Assembly (NCBI RefSeq): GCF_049747295.1
Contig: NZ_JBMHJM010000002.1
Span: 124,001 to 188,000 of the forward strand
Source: Afipia sp049747295
GTDB taxonomy: Bacteria; Pseudomonadota; Alphaproteobacteria; Rhizobiales; Xanthobacteraceae
Direction of reading: 5' to 3'
DNA length: 64,000 nt
The notes beneath the pieces are model-generated. The model worked only from the letters and a program-made list of their open reading frames with translations, was not told the origin of the DNA and did not search any database. The position numbers and the translations under genes are program-made. Below are positions 16,393 through 24,696 of the stretch, in pieces (the stretch's first letter is position 1; every line of letters begins with the position of its first letter).

Positions 16393-16677
16393 TCATATAC
16401 TTGGCGCGTGCACGCATTCACTCGGCCGTGGCCGGGGGCCTCTTTTATCGATTGGCACGTTACAATTATCCAGCCGCTGCTCGTCGGACCATTTCCTGCC
16501 AAGGCGCTCCTTGCCGGTGAGAACACCAGGCTTTTTCGACGGGGCTGCCTCAATGGACGTTTGTCCGGCACTGCGTTGTTGCGAAGCTGGCGTCTGGGCT
16601 TGGACCCCATCCGCCGACAGCACGGCCAGAACCGCTGCCGCAACCAAACTGGCCAAGCGAAAATTTCGACAGTCCAT
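16393..16677 (-). CDS. Small secreted hypothetical protein
   Basis: 94 residues with a clear signal peptide (LASLVAAAVLAVLSADGVQA/Q) and a hydrophilic, Cys-containing tail (GKERLGRKWSDEQRLDNCNV). AGGAGG lies six bases before ATG 16677, which decides the start over the longer frame to 16719. Similar tails occur in unnamed proteins of Bradyrhizobium relatives; function unknown. Confidence 0.7.
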   Translation of the reverse strand: MDCRNFRLASLVAAAVLAVLSADGVQAQTPASQQRSAGQTSIEAAPSKKPGVLTGKERLGRKWSDEQRLDNCNVPIDKRGPRPRPSECVHAPSI

Positions 16678-17040
16678 CGCCGACCTCCTGACCAAAGATT
16701 GGGCGCGCATCCGCCGCACCGCAGCGCCGGACTGTCGCAGCGCACGATTGCCGTTTCCACCCGTTTCGAGGCAAAGTTAGTCCGGCGGAACAAAGTGTTG
16801 TGAAGTCAACCGAAGCGCCCTTCTGCTAAGCTCACGATTCCCAATCGATCATCGGGACTTGCCAAGGACGAGGCGCGCCGCCTCTCAACAATCCAGACAG
16901 CGGGGTACGGTTCACAATACTTTCGTGCATTCTGTTTCAGATGATGCGGACGATGACTGACGACGGCACCGGGCGCCCACGGGAAACATGTTCCTGCCCG
17001 AGCCGAACATCATACAGCTTATGAAGAGCGAGGGACGATC
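16678..17040. other. Intergenic region upstream of molybdenum hydroxylase operon
   Basis: 363 bases between divergent genes. I see no gene. A small dyad GAGGCG-CGC-CGCCTC lies near 16870. The promoter for the hydroxylase operon must lie here but cannot be pinpointed; GAGGG precedes the ATG at 17041. Confidence 0.4.
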
Positions 17041-17493
17041 ATGACCAAACTGAAAATCAACGGCCAGGAACAGACTTGGGATGGCGATCCGGATCTTCCA
17101 CTGCTTTGGTTTCTTCGCGACGAAATCGGGCTAACAGGAACGAAATTCGGCTGCGGCCAGGCTTTGTGCGGTGCATGCACGGTCATCGTTGATAAACAGG
17201 CCGTACGCGCCTGCATCACATCCGTTTCCGACGTTGCGGATCGAGAGGTCACGACCATCGAGGGTCTGCACCCGACCGGAGATCATCCGGTTCAGAAAGC
17301 TTGGCGGCAATTGAACGTGCCGCAGTGCGGCTATTGCCAGACCGGACAGATCATGCAGGCCGCCGCCCTGCTCCAGGAAAACCCCAAGCCCACAAACGGC
17401 CAGATCCGGGAAGCGATGTCCGGCAACATCTGCCGCTGCGGCGCTTACCAGCGAATCGAAAACGCGGTGCATCTGGCTTCGACGGGAGTCTGA
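17041..17493 (+). CDS. Molybdenum hydroxylase small subunit, two [2Fe-2S] clusters (IorA-like)
   Basis: 150 residues of the xanthine oxidase family iron-sulfur subunit. The plant-type cluster is held by C38, C43, C46 and C58 (FGCGQALCGACTVIV), the second by C96, C99, C131 and C133 (QCGYCQTGQ, NICRCGAYQRIE). It passes electrons from the molybdopterin subunit encoded two bases downstream. As there is no FAD subunit gene, the enzyme resembles isoquinoline 1-oxidoreductase or periplasmic aldehyde dehydrogenases that hand electrons to a cytochrome. Confidence 0.92.
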   Translation: MTKLKINGQEQTWDGDPDLPLLWFLRDEIGLTGTKFGCGQALCGACTVIVDKQAVRACITSVSDVADREVTTIEGLHPTGDHPVQKAWRQLNVPQCGYCQTGQIMQAAALLQENPKPTNGQIREAMSGNICRCGAYQRIENAVHLASTGV

Positions 17494-17495
17494 TC

Positions 17496-19805
17496 ATGAA
17501 CATCATCACACAACCCGACAAACTGCGACACCCCATCCAGATCGAGAACGTCAGCCGCCGCGCTGTCCTCAAGGGTCTTGGGATCACCGCCGGCTTTGTG
17601 CTCGCCGCGCCGATCATGTCGCGCCCAGCCTTCGCTGCCTACCAGACAGGCGCCGGCGCAATGCCTCATGGCGTCGTCATCGACCCACGAGTCTTTGTCG
17701 CGATCGCCCCGGACGGAACGGTCACTATTATCGCCCATCGCTCAGAAATGGGTACCGGCGTCCGCACCAGCCTTCCGATGGTGGTTGCCGAGGAGATGGA
17801 AGCGGACTGGTCACGCGTTCACGTGCAGCAAGCCCATGGCGACGAAGTCAAGTTCGGCAACCAGGACACTGACGGATCGCGCAGCACCCGCCACTACCTT
17901 ATGCCGATGCGCCAGATCGGAGCCTCCGCCCGCTCGATGCTGGAAGCGGCCGCGGCCAAGCGATGGGGCGTTCCGGCCACGGAAGTCAGAGCCGTCAACC
18001 ACGAAGTCGTCCACAGTGCGAGCGGACGGAAGCTCGGCTTCGGCGAACTTGCGGCGGACGCCGCCAACCAGTCCGTGCCGGGCATCGAAGGTCTGAAGCT
18101 CAAGTCTCCGAAGGACTTTCGCTACATCGGCAAAGGTCAGATCAGCTCGGTCGACCTTCACGACATCACCGTCGGTAAAGCGCATTACGGCATCGACACC
18201 CGCCTGCCCGGGATGAAATACGCTGTGATCGCCCGGCCTCCTGTCACCGGCGGCAAGGTCAAGTCGTTTGACGGCGCAGACGCCCTGAAAGTGCCGGGCG
18301 TCGAGAAGGTGATGGAAGTTCAAGGCTGGCCCTGGCCGTCTAAATTCCAGCCTCTTGGCGGCGTCGCGGTCATCGCCCGCAACACCGGCGCAGCGATCAA
18401 AGGACGCGATGCCCTCAAGATTGTCTGGGAGGACGGCGCCAACGGCAAATACGATTCCGTCAGCTACCGTTCCGAGCTGGAAGAAGCCTCCCGCAAACCC
18501 GGTTTGGTGGTCCGGAACGAGGGTGACGTGGACGCCGCGCTCAAGCGCGCGGATAAGGTCGTCGTGGGCGAATACTATCTCCCGCACCTTGCTCACGTGA
18601 GCATGGAGCCACCTGTTGCGGTCGCCAATGTCAAGGACGGCAAGGCCGAGATCTGGGCACCTGTGCAAAGCCCGGGCGGTACCCGTGAAGACATCGCAAA
18701 GACGCTTGGCATCCCCGAGGACAACGTGACGGTCAACGTCACGCTGCTTGGCGGCGGATTTGGACGCAAATCGAAATGCGACTACGCGATCGAAGCAGCC
18801 CTGCTCTCCAAGGAGCTCGGAGTGCCGGTGAAAGTGCAGTGGACGCGGGAAGACGACGTCCGTCATGACTTCCTGCATACGGTGTCGTCCGAGCGGATCG
18901 AAGCCGGTCTCGACAAGAGCGGCAAGGTCATCGCCTGGCGTCATCGCAGCGTTGCGCCCAGCATTGCGTCCACTTTCGAACCGAATGTGCTGCACGCAGC
19001 CCCCTTCGAACTCGGCATGGGTTTGATCGACATGCCGTTCGAGATCGAAAACATCCGGTGCGAAAATCCGGAGGCCGCCGCACACACACGCATCGGCTGG
19101 TTCCGCTCGGTATCGAACATCCCGAGAGCGTTCGCGGTTCAGTCGATGGTCGGCGAACTGGCACATGCCACGGGTCGTGACCAGAAGGAAATGCTGCTGC
19201 AGCTCATCGGCTCTCCGCGGAAGGTCAAGCTGGATTCGGTCAAAGATCCGTGGAATTACGGCGAACCGTTTGACAGCTACCCCATCGACACAAGCAGGCT
19301 CCGGCGCGTTGTCGAAGTTGTCGCCGAGAAAGGCGGCTGGGGCCGGTCCGTGCCGAAAGGACATGGACTTGGCATTGCCGTTCACCGCAGCTTCGTGAGC
19401 TATATCGCGACCATCGTCGAGGCGTCGGTGGACGACGGCGGCAAACTCACCGTGCACAAGGTCGACACGGCGATCGACTGCGGAACGTTCATCAATCCTG
19501 AACGGATCCAGTCGCAGATGGAAGGCGCCGCGGTCATGGGCCTCAGCCTCGCGAAGTACGGCGAAATCACCTTCAAGGACGGCAAGGTCCAGCAAGGAAA
19601 CTTCGACGACTTCCCGGTGGCGAGGATCGATGAGGCGCCGATGGTCACCAACGTCTATATCGTGCCCGCTGAGGACGACACCCCGCCAAGCGGCGTCGGC
19701 GAGCCCGGCGTTCCCCCATTTGCGCCGGCTCTCCTCAACGCCATCTTCGCGGCGACCGGAAAGCGCATTCGCGCGCTCCCGATCGGCAAGCAACTCGAGA
19801 GCTAG
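17496..19805 (+). CDS. Molybdenum hydroxylase large subunit, Tat-exported (IorB-like)
   Basis: 770-residue molybdopterin-binding subunit of the isoquinoline 1-oxidoreductase/aldehyde dehydrogenase group. A twin-arginine signal is visible (SRRAVLKGLGITAGFVLAA, cut near AFA/AY). The family motifs GGGFGRKSKCDYAIEAALLS and GVGEPGVPPFAPALLNAI (cofactor and catalytic Glu region) are intact. The start two bases after the small-subunit stop gives a coupled operon. Active in the periplasm on an N-heterocycle or an aldehyde; the substrate is not predictable. Confidence 0.92.
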   Translation: MNIITQPDKLRHPIQIENVSRRAVLKGLGITAGFVLAAPIMSRPAFAAYQTGAGAMPHGVVIDPRVFVAIAPDGTVTIIAHRSEMGTGVRTSLPMVVAEEMEADWSRVHVQQAHGDEVKFGNQDTDGSRSTRHYLMPMRQIGASARSMLEAAAAKRWGVPATEVRAVNHEVVHSASGRKLGFGELAADAANQSVPGIEGLKLKSPKDFRYIGKGQISSVDLHDITVGKAHYGIDTRLPGMKYAVIARPPVTGGKVKSFDGADALKVPGVEKVMEVQGWPWPSKFQPLGGVAVIARNTGAAIKGRDALKIVWEDGANGKYDSVSYRSELEEASRKPGLVVRNEGDVDAALKRADKVVVGEYYLPHLAHVSMEPPVAVANVKDGKAEIWAPVQSPGGTREDIAKTLGIPEDNVTVNVTLLGGGFGRKSKCDYAIEAALLSKELGVPVKVQWTREDDVRHDFLHTVSSERIEAGLDKSGKVIAWRHRSVAPSIASTFEPNVLHAAPFELGMGLIDMPFEIENIRCENPEAAAHTRIGWFRSVSNIPRAFAVQSMVGELAHATGRDQKEMLLQLIGSPRKVKLDSVKDPWNYGEPFDSYPIDTSRLRRVVEVVAEKGGWGRSVPKGHGLGIAVHRSFVSYIATIVEASVDDGGKLTVHKVDTAIDCGTFINPERIQSQMEGAAVMGLSLAKYGEITFKDGKVQQGNFDDFPVARIDEAPMVTNVYIVPAEDDTPPSGVGEPGVPPFAPALLNAIFAATGKRIRALPIGKQLES

Positions 19806-19824
19806 TTCGGAACATTAAACTTAT

Positions 19825-19874
19825 CTCGCCGTTTTCATCGATCTGACAGGAGTTGGATCGATGGAAACGGCGAG
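19825..19874 (+). promoter_or_regulatory. Long inverted repeat covering a translation start
   Basis: CTCGCCGTTTTCATCGATC (19825-19843) pairs with GATCGATGGAAACGGCGAG (19856-19874) at 18 of 19 positions. The 12-base loop TGACAGGAGTTG carries the Shine-Dalgarno sequence, and the ATG of the next gene (19861) lies in the 3' arm. It begins 20 bases after the hydroxylase stop, so it could also stop transcription from that operon. Confidence 0.65.
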
Positions 19875-20121
19875 ATCTATTCAATTGGCGTTGCTATCGG
19901 GCTGCCTGCTGTTTGGCGCAGCGAGTACTGTGGCACAAACCTCTCCTGCCCCGAACACCACCGCCACGCGGCCAGCGGACACGCCTCCCGGGCAGACATC
20001 TGCGCCAAATGCCAGCCCACCCACCAACATCAAGAAGCCGACCGGATCGACCGATCAGGATGAGACGGTTAAGCGCATGAACGAGGAAGAGAAGCGCAAG
20101 GTGGACAGCAAGGGCAAATAG
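19861..20121 (+). CDS. Small secreted Pro/Thr-rich protein
   Basis: 86 residues: signal peptide (IQLALLSGCLLFGAASTVAQ) then a Thr/Pro/Ala-rich, finally Lys/Glu-rich tail ending KRKVDSKGK. Low-complexity; function unknown. Its start codon sits inside the inverted repeat at 19825-19874, with CAGGAG in the loop. It resembles in style two other small secreted proteins of this window (27578 and 30099). Confidence 0.65.
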   Translation: METARSIQLALLSGCLLFGAASTVAQTSPAPNTTATRPADTPPGQTSAPNASPPTNIKKPTGSTDQDETVKRMNEEEKRKVDSKGK

Positions 20122-20191
20122 CCAACGCCTCAACACAGCCGCAACGCGCGCGCCTGCATCTTGCCAACGTCTATCTGTTTCAGCGCATGAA

Positions 20192-20524
20192 TCAGACCGA
20201 TACGTCCGTGATCAAACCCGTACGCTTGTCATTGTTTTGCTCGGCCTGCTGCTGGATCATTTGCTGGATTTTCTGTTCAACCGCTTTCTGAGCCGCAGGA
20301 TCCATCGCGTTATATTCATCTTCCGTGATTCCCAGCTGGCTCATCATCGCAGCATGCATGCGCTCGGCCGGCGACATCTTCATATAGTCGAGGAATTTCT
20401 GCTCCGCCGGGGAATGAGTTGACTGGGAATCAGATGATTCGGAGTCGGCGGGTTTCAGACTGTAGCCTGGCGGCAGCGGCTTCGAGGTGAGTGACGATAA
20501 AATGCCGGAAAGCGAAATCGACAT
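20192..20524 (-). CDS. Conserved hypothetical protein
   Basis: 110 residues, no signal peptide. N-terminal MSISLSGILSSLTSKPLPPG, then a Ser-rich linker, then a helical domain with MSPAERMHAAMMSQLGITED and a Gln-rich helix (KIQQMIQQQAEQNND). The C-terminal half could be a small helical interaction domain. I do not recognise a function. Downstream it converges with the small secreted gene; upstream lie 207 bases before the binding-protein gene. Confidence 0.65.
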   Translation of the reverse strand: MSISLSGILSSLTSKPLPPGYSLKPADSESSDSQSTHSPAEQKFLDYMKMSPAERMHAAMMSQLGITEDEYNAMDPAAQKAVEQKIQQMIQQQAEQNNDKRTGLITDVSV

Positions 20525-20731
20525 AACAAATCTCCGTTGAGTAACGAGAGATCAGCAAACCGCGTGCCACTCGACTCAAAATCATAAGATCGTTGATTTT
20601 CCAGAGAGATAAGCCACGGAAGGACTCGATATCCGGCTGAAGAAATTGCAGCATGAGAAAAAATTGCCGGGAAAAAAGTTCTTACACCAATGCCTGTTAT
20701 CGGTTTCGACAGGCAGCTTTCGGAGATTTTC

Positions 20732-21487
20732 ATGAAAGACACAATCGCATGGCTTGTTGTCGCAGCGCTATATGCAGCTCCCGCTGTGGCGGCCGACATC
20801 AATGTCATGAGCGGCGGCGCACCGAAGGAAGCACTCAGCGTGCTGATCCCCCAGTTCGAGCGCGCGACCGGACATCATGTGAAGATGACGTATGTCCTGA
20901 TTTCAGCACTGCGCCAGCGTATTGCCGATGGCGAGGCCCCCGACATGGTCATCATGCCGACGACAGCCATCGATGGCTTGATCAAGCTGGGACGGTTGAA
21001 GCAAGACGGCTACGACACATTCGGAACGGTTCGCCTTGTCGCGATCGCAAGGAAAGGCGCTGTACGGCCTGATATCTCCACGCCGGACGCGTTCAAGGAT
21101 GCTTTGCTCAAAGCACGCTCGGTCGTCTACTCGACGCCAACAGCCACACCGAGTGGTGCGCACATGGCGCAAGTGGTCAGCCGTCTGCAAATTTCCGATG
21201 CCATCGAAAAGAAGGTGCACTACCGCCCCGCCCTTGAAGGCGGTGTACAGATGGTCTCCGACGGCACCGCGGAAATCGGCATCTATCCGGCGAGCGAGGT
21301 TGTTCACGTCGACGGCGTGGACCAGATCGGACCGCTCCCGGAATCGCTGCAGCTAAGCCTTGTCTATGCTGGCGCGGTCACGACTGCGAACGCATCTGCA
21401 GAGCCAGCCCAGGCTTTCATCAAATTTCTGGCCTCGAACGAAAACCAAAATGTCTGGAAAGACGCGGGCTTCGTGCCGGCGCACTGA
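20732..21487 (+). CDS. ModA-like extracellular solute-binding protein
   Basis: 251 residues: signal peptide (IAWLVVAALYAAPAVAA) and a type-2 periplasmic binding fold starting DINVMSGGAPKEALSVLIPQ, ending FIKFLASNENQNVWKDAGF. It is of the molybdate-binding-like class, yet no modB/modC genes are near, so the ligand may be different. GGAG lies six bases before the ATG at 20732. It may relate to the nearby molybdenum hydroxylase, but that is conjecture. Confidence 0.82.
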   Translation: MKDTIAWLVVAALYAAPAVAADINVMSGGAPKEALSVLIPQFERATGHHVKMTYVLISALRQRIADGEAPDMVIMPTTAIDGLIKLGRLKQDGYDTFGTVRLVAIARKGAVRPDISTPDAFKDALLKARSVVYSTPTATPSGAHMAQVVSRLQISDAIEKKVHYRPALEGGVQMVSDGTAEIGIYPASEVVHVDGVDQIGPLPESLQLSLVYAGAVTTANASAEPAQAFIKFLASNENQNVWKDAGFVPAH

Positions 21488-21500
21488 GTGGAAGCGGCGC

Positions 21501-21540
21501 GGCGTTGTCATGCTCGTCCATCCGGAGCCATGACAACGCC
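21501..21540 (+). terminator. Terminator after ModA-like gene
   Basis: GGCGTTGTCATG and CATGACAACGCC form a perfect 12-bp stem 14 bases after the stop codon, with a 16-base interior. No T-run follows. Confidence 0.6.
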
Positions 21541-21600
21541 AGTGTGGCGGTTCGGAAGTTCGCATCGACCAAGCCATAAGCCTGCACGAACTTCGAATCG
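21541..21600. repeat. Fragment of a dispersed repeat
   Basis: AGTGTGGCGGTTCGGAAGTTCGC and, 20 bases on, GCACGAACTTCGAATCG resemble the arms of the double-hairpin repeats at 55577 and 57098. It is degenerate and shortened. Confidence 0.45.
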
Positions 21601-21612
21601 AGCCACTCGCAA

Positions 21613-21708
21613 TCAGTGAGAGTAAACGACCATTGCTATCACGACGAACGCCGCGATGATCCCCAAGTGCGCAAGACTACGCTCAGCCGCCTCTCTCGCT
21701 GACTTCAT
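21613..21708 (-). CDS. 31-residue single-span membrane protein
   Basis: A short frame with GGGGAGG four bases before its ATG. It reads as a charged amphipathic head (MKSAREAAERSLAHLG), one hydrophobic helix (IIAAFVVIAMVV) and a YSH tail. The good ribosome binding site and single-span pattern support a real small membrane protein; function unknown. Confidence 0.5.
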   Translation of the reverse strand: MKSAREAAERSLAHLGIIAAFVVIAMVVYSH

Positions 21709-22124
21709 GCCGCCTCCCCAAGATTCATCCAAGAGTCATCGACGGCCGGTCAGGCCTCGCTCCTCTCTGAATTCTGTCGCCATTTTACGCAAAACACCCG
21801 AGCGTTCGCATTGACGAGTCCCCACTCTGCGAACATGAACGAGCGTGGCGAGGTAATACGGCTAGAATTTGGTGGCGAGGCTGCCGACTAAAAAACGTGA
21901 TCGCCGAATTTTGCAGCGCAAGAATTGCGGTCTCCGCACGTGGATTAGTTTTGGACGTCAAGGACATTCGCCTCGCGGCGATGCAACAACTACGCTCACT
22001 CTGCAGCATGCGCTGATCGGAAGATCGTCATCACCGTGAAAAAATGATGATCTTGAGTCGAAGAAAGCGAGCCACCCGCAGCTTCCATCGCGAGCGACGT
22101 ATCGCGATGCGATGGTTAGCGCTG
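21709..22124. other. Intergenic region without recognisable gene
   Basis: 416 bases, locally more AT-rich than the neighbours. I see no supported frame or RNA gene. A weak dyad (AAGATC...GATCTT) lies at about 22020-22054. Confidence 0.4.
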
Positions 22125-22274
22125 TCAGTGCCGTTTGAAGTACTGAACGGCCCGCTCGTGCTTCTCTGCGGCGGCACGTGACTTGAACGTTCCGAGGTTG
22201 CGGCGTTTTCCTGTTTTGGGATTCACCTTGCGCGAATAAAGCCTGTATTCGCCGGATTGCAATTTGCGGATCAT
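22125..22274 (-). CDS. 49-residue basic conserved protein
   Basis: Starts at ATG 22274, with AGGAG six bases upstream. It reads MIRKLQSGEYRLYSRKVNPK followed by TGKRRNLGTFKSRAAAEKHE and an RAVQYFKRH end. Very basic, one conserved globular block. Nearly identical short proteins occur widely in proteobacteria as unnamed genes. It may bind nucleic acid; no function is established to my knowledge. Confidence 0.7.
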   Translation of the reverse strand: MIRKLQSGEYRLYSRKVNPKTGKRRNLGTFKSRAAAEKHERAVQYFKRH

Positions 22275-22743
22275 GGACCGCTCCTGAATCAGCGTCTTCC
22301 GTGTCAACGACAGCGGGCAGGTCGTCGTTCCCCTCACCCAGGCAGATCCGTTTCGGAAGTCACGCGCTTTGTCATTCAGTGGCAATTGATTCGAAAGCCG
22401 TTGATTCGCGCTTTTCCAACGACTTAGCGGGGCGCTGCCTAATTCTCGACTCGATTCTGGGCGACCAAATCACTTGACCGGGGGGTCACCTGCCATTTTT
22501 GGCGGCTTTACGTCAAAGTCGACGAAACTGGCCGGTTCCGTTAACTTTTCTTCCGGATTTAATCGGCATTTAACGAAAACTCGCCTTAATCATGCTCCGC
22601 AGATCTGCGAAACGAGACTTGGGGAAATCGCACACTCAGGACTACTCGGACACAGCTTTGTGCTCGGCCGTGCTACCTGTGTGCATTGCGTGTCAACGCC
22701 CCCAGGAAAGGCAGCAAGTGGATTTATCCTGGACGTCTGGCGT
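22275..22743. other. Intergenic region upstream of DUF2778 gene
   Basis: 469 bases between divergent genes. The frame of the DUF2778 gene stays open through part of it, but the residues show no signal or domain, so I treat it as non-coding leader. Nothing else seen. Confidence 0.4.
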
Positions 22744-23805
22744 ATGAGTTATAGCACCGCGTATTACGAATCCGCCTCGACCGATCGACGACGCGCGTCG
22801 CGCAAAGCCAGCCCGCAGGCTTTGATCGGTAATGCTGCGCTTGCGTGCATCGCAGTGGCCTGTGCGTATACCCTGTACAGCAACGTTTTTGGTCCAGACG
22901 CCAAGGCCGTCGCGATTGATCTGCCGCCAGTATCCTTTGTCGCGACACAGTCAGGCGGACTGAAAACCTCCGTCGCGCAGCTCGACACGACCGGAGCCTT
23001 GCCGCCCGCCGCGACATTCAACGAACGCTTCCTGACCCAGGCCGACGACACTGATTCCCGTCCCGCTCTAGCCAAGGCCGACAAGCTGCCGGTGGCAGAG
23101 CCGCAGGTCGCTCAACTCGAAATCCCAACACCTCTGGCCCGCCCGGCGGTTGCGCCGCCACCGCCGACCGTCCAGCTTGCGGAGGCCGTGCCTCTTCCGA
23201 CGCCACGTCCTTCGATCCTCAACGTGCCGGACGATAAGGGCCCCTCACGCCGCGACGTCGCTCAAGCCAACAACGCCGTTGCCATGCCGGCGCCAGAGAA
23301 GCCCTCAATTTTTGAAAGGCTGTTTGGAAAGCTGAAGGAGAAGGGTCCGTTACTGGCATTCGCCTCCCCTGATGGCGGTATTTCCAGCGATGGGCAAAGC
23401 CTGACGCCGGGCGCTCTCTACGATCGCGAGACCGCTGTGTACGATATCTCGGCGCGCATGGTTTACATGCCGGACGGCACAAAGCTCGAGGCGCATTCCG
23501 GCCTCGGCGACAAGCTCGACGATCCCCGTTTCGTCAACGTACGCATGCGCGGCGCAACGCCGCCGCATCTTTACGATCTGTCTCTGCGCGAAAGCCTTTT
23601 CCACGGTGTTCAGGCGATCCGCCTCAATCCGGTGGGTGGCGAAGGCAAGGTCTTCGGGCGAACCGGTCTTCTTGCGCACACCTACATGCTCGGCCCGAAT
23701 GGCGATTCCAACGGCTGCGTTTCCTTTAGAAATTACGAGGCATTTCTCCGCGCCTATAGAAACGGCACTGTGAAACGGCTCGCCGTGGTCGCGAAGCTAA
23801 GCTGA
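22744..23805 (+). CDS. DUF2778 (Tlde1-like) L,D-transpeptidase-type protein, membrane-anchored
   Basis: 353 residues. An N-terminal membrane helix (ALIGNAALACIAVACAYTLY) anchors it, a Pro/Ala-rich linker of about 170 residues follows, and the C-terminal domain matches DUF2778, the fold of the T6SS effector Tlde1. The likely catalytic pair is H312 and C325 (AHTYMLG, then SNGCVSF). It should act on peptidoglycan stem peptides in the periplasm. No T6SS or immunity gene is near, and the anchor argues for a housekeeping wall enzyme of this lineage. The start lacks a strong ribosome binding site. Confidence 0.8.
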   Translation: MSYSTAYYESASTDRRRASRKASPQALIGNAALACIAVACAYTLYSNVFGPDAKAVAIDLPPVSFVATQSGGLKTSVAQLDTTGALPPAATFNERFLTQADDTDSRPALAKADKLPVAEPQVAQLEIPTPLARPAVAPPPPTVQLAEAVPLPTPRPSILNVPDDKGPSRRDVAQANNAVAMPAPEKPSIFERLFGKLKEKGPLLAFASPDGGISSDGQSLTPGALYDRETAVYDISARMVYMPDGTKLEAHSGLGDKLDDPRFVNVRMRGATPPHLYDLSLRESLFHGVQAIRLNPVGGEGKVFGRTGLLAHTYMLGPNGDSNGCVSFRNYEAFLRAYRNGTVKRLAVVAKLS

Positions 23806-23835
23806 GAAAGACATCGCGGGCGTCTTCGGTTGACG

Positions 23836-24525
23836 TCACGGCTCCAGTCCTGATTCACGCAAGGCCGGCGCAACGTCGGATGATTTCAGAAACTTCAGCA
23901 AGCCATTTGTCTGCTCTACCTTTTGAGACGCCGCCATGCGTCCGGCGGAAAACACGGCCGGGTTTTGCTGCAGTTCGACGGGAATGGGCCCGACCACTTC
24001 AATCCCCGGGACAAGCTTAAGCTCGCTGATCTGCTGCACGGCCAGCTCGGCCTCACCGGTCGGGAGCAGCTCTGCCGTCAGGCCAGCCTGAATGACCTTG
24101 GCGTTCGCGTTGACCTGTGGAGCGATCTCCATCTGCTCGATCAGCTTCGCAAAATAGATACCACTCGCCCCCAGCCGCGAATACCCCACGCAACGGGCGT
24201 TCAGCAGCGTTTCGCGCAAGGCCGCAACCGATGAAATATCCGGATGCGCCGCCCCCGCCTTGACCGCGAGACCGACGTAAGAGCGCGCCAAATCCACACA
24301 GCTGTCGCTCACAACCCGCCCCTGTGAAGCAAGATCCGCGAGCGCCTCACGCGTCAGAACGAGGACATCGGCCGTCTCTCCGCCCTCGAGCCGCTTCAGA
24401 AGCGCAAGTGTGGGCGCAAACTCGACATCAATCTTTACGCCGAAATCAGCTTCATATCGCCCGGCAAGGCCGCGGATGGCCCCCATCAGCGCTAGGGTCG
24501 AGAACACCCGAACAGCATCACCCAT
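23836..24525 (-). CDS. ModA-like binding protein without signal peptide
   Basis: 229 residues of the type-2 periplasmic binding fold (VRVFSTLALMGAIRGLAGRY; ETADVLVLTREALADL; LLKFLKSSDVAPALRESGLE). From ATG 24525 (GAGG nine bases upstream), and also from the longer frame to 24693, no signal peptide can be seen, so it may work in the cytoplasm. It converges with the DUF2778 gene and is divergent from an SDR gene. It may be distantly related to the protein at 20732. Confidence 0.75.
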   Translation of the reverse strand: MGDAVRVFSTLALMGAIRGLAGRYEADFGVKIDVEFAPTLALLKRLEGGETADVLVLTREALADLASQGRVVSDSCVDLARSYVGLAVKAGAAHPDISSVAALRETLLNARCVGYSRLGASGIYFAKLIEQMEIAPQVNANAKVIQAGLTAELLPTGEAELAVQQISELKLVPGIEVVGPIPVELQQNPAVFSAGRMAASQKVEQTNGLLKFLKSSDVAPALRESGLEP

Positions 24526-24696
24526 CCTGCAATTCCTCACCACACAAAACTGCTCACGCAGATCTATAACCACGGTTGTCTCGAAGGTCATCCTCACCAT
24601 TTCACGGTGTGGATGAAAGCAGTGAAGGCCGGACTCCCGTCTATATCGGACGGGTGTATTGGGTATTCTCTCACCAGGCCGCAGCGGAGACACGCA

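Noticed and set aside
16302..16793. 163-codon frame overlapping the small secreted protein gene
   Set aside because: The alternative frame (16393-16677) has a signal peptide and AGGAGG, this one has neither.
17811..19793. 660-codon open frame opposite the molybdenum hydroxylase large subunit
   Set aside because: Antisense shadow of a GC-rich, codon-biased gene; no domain or signal can be recognised, whereas the sense frame is a full family member.
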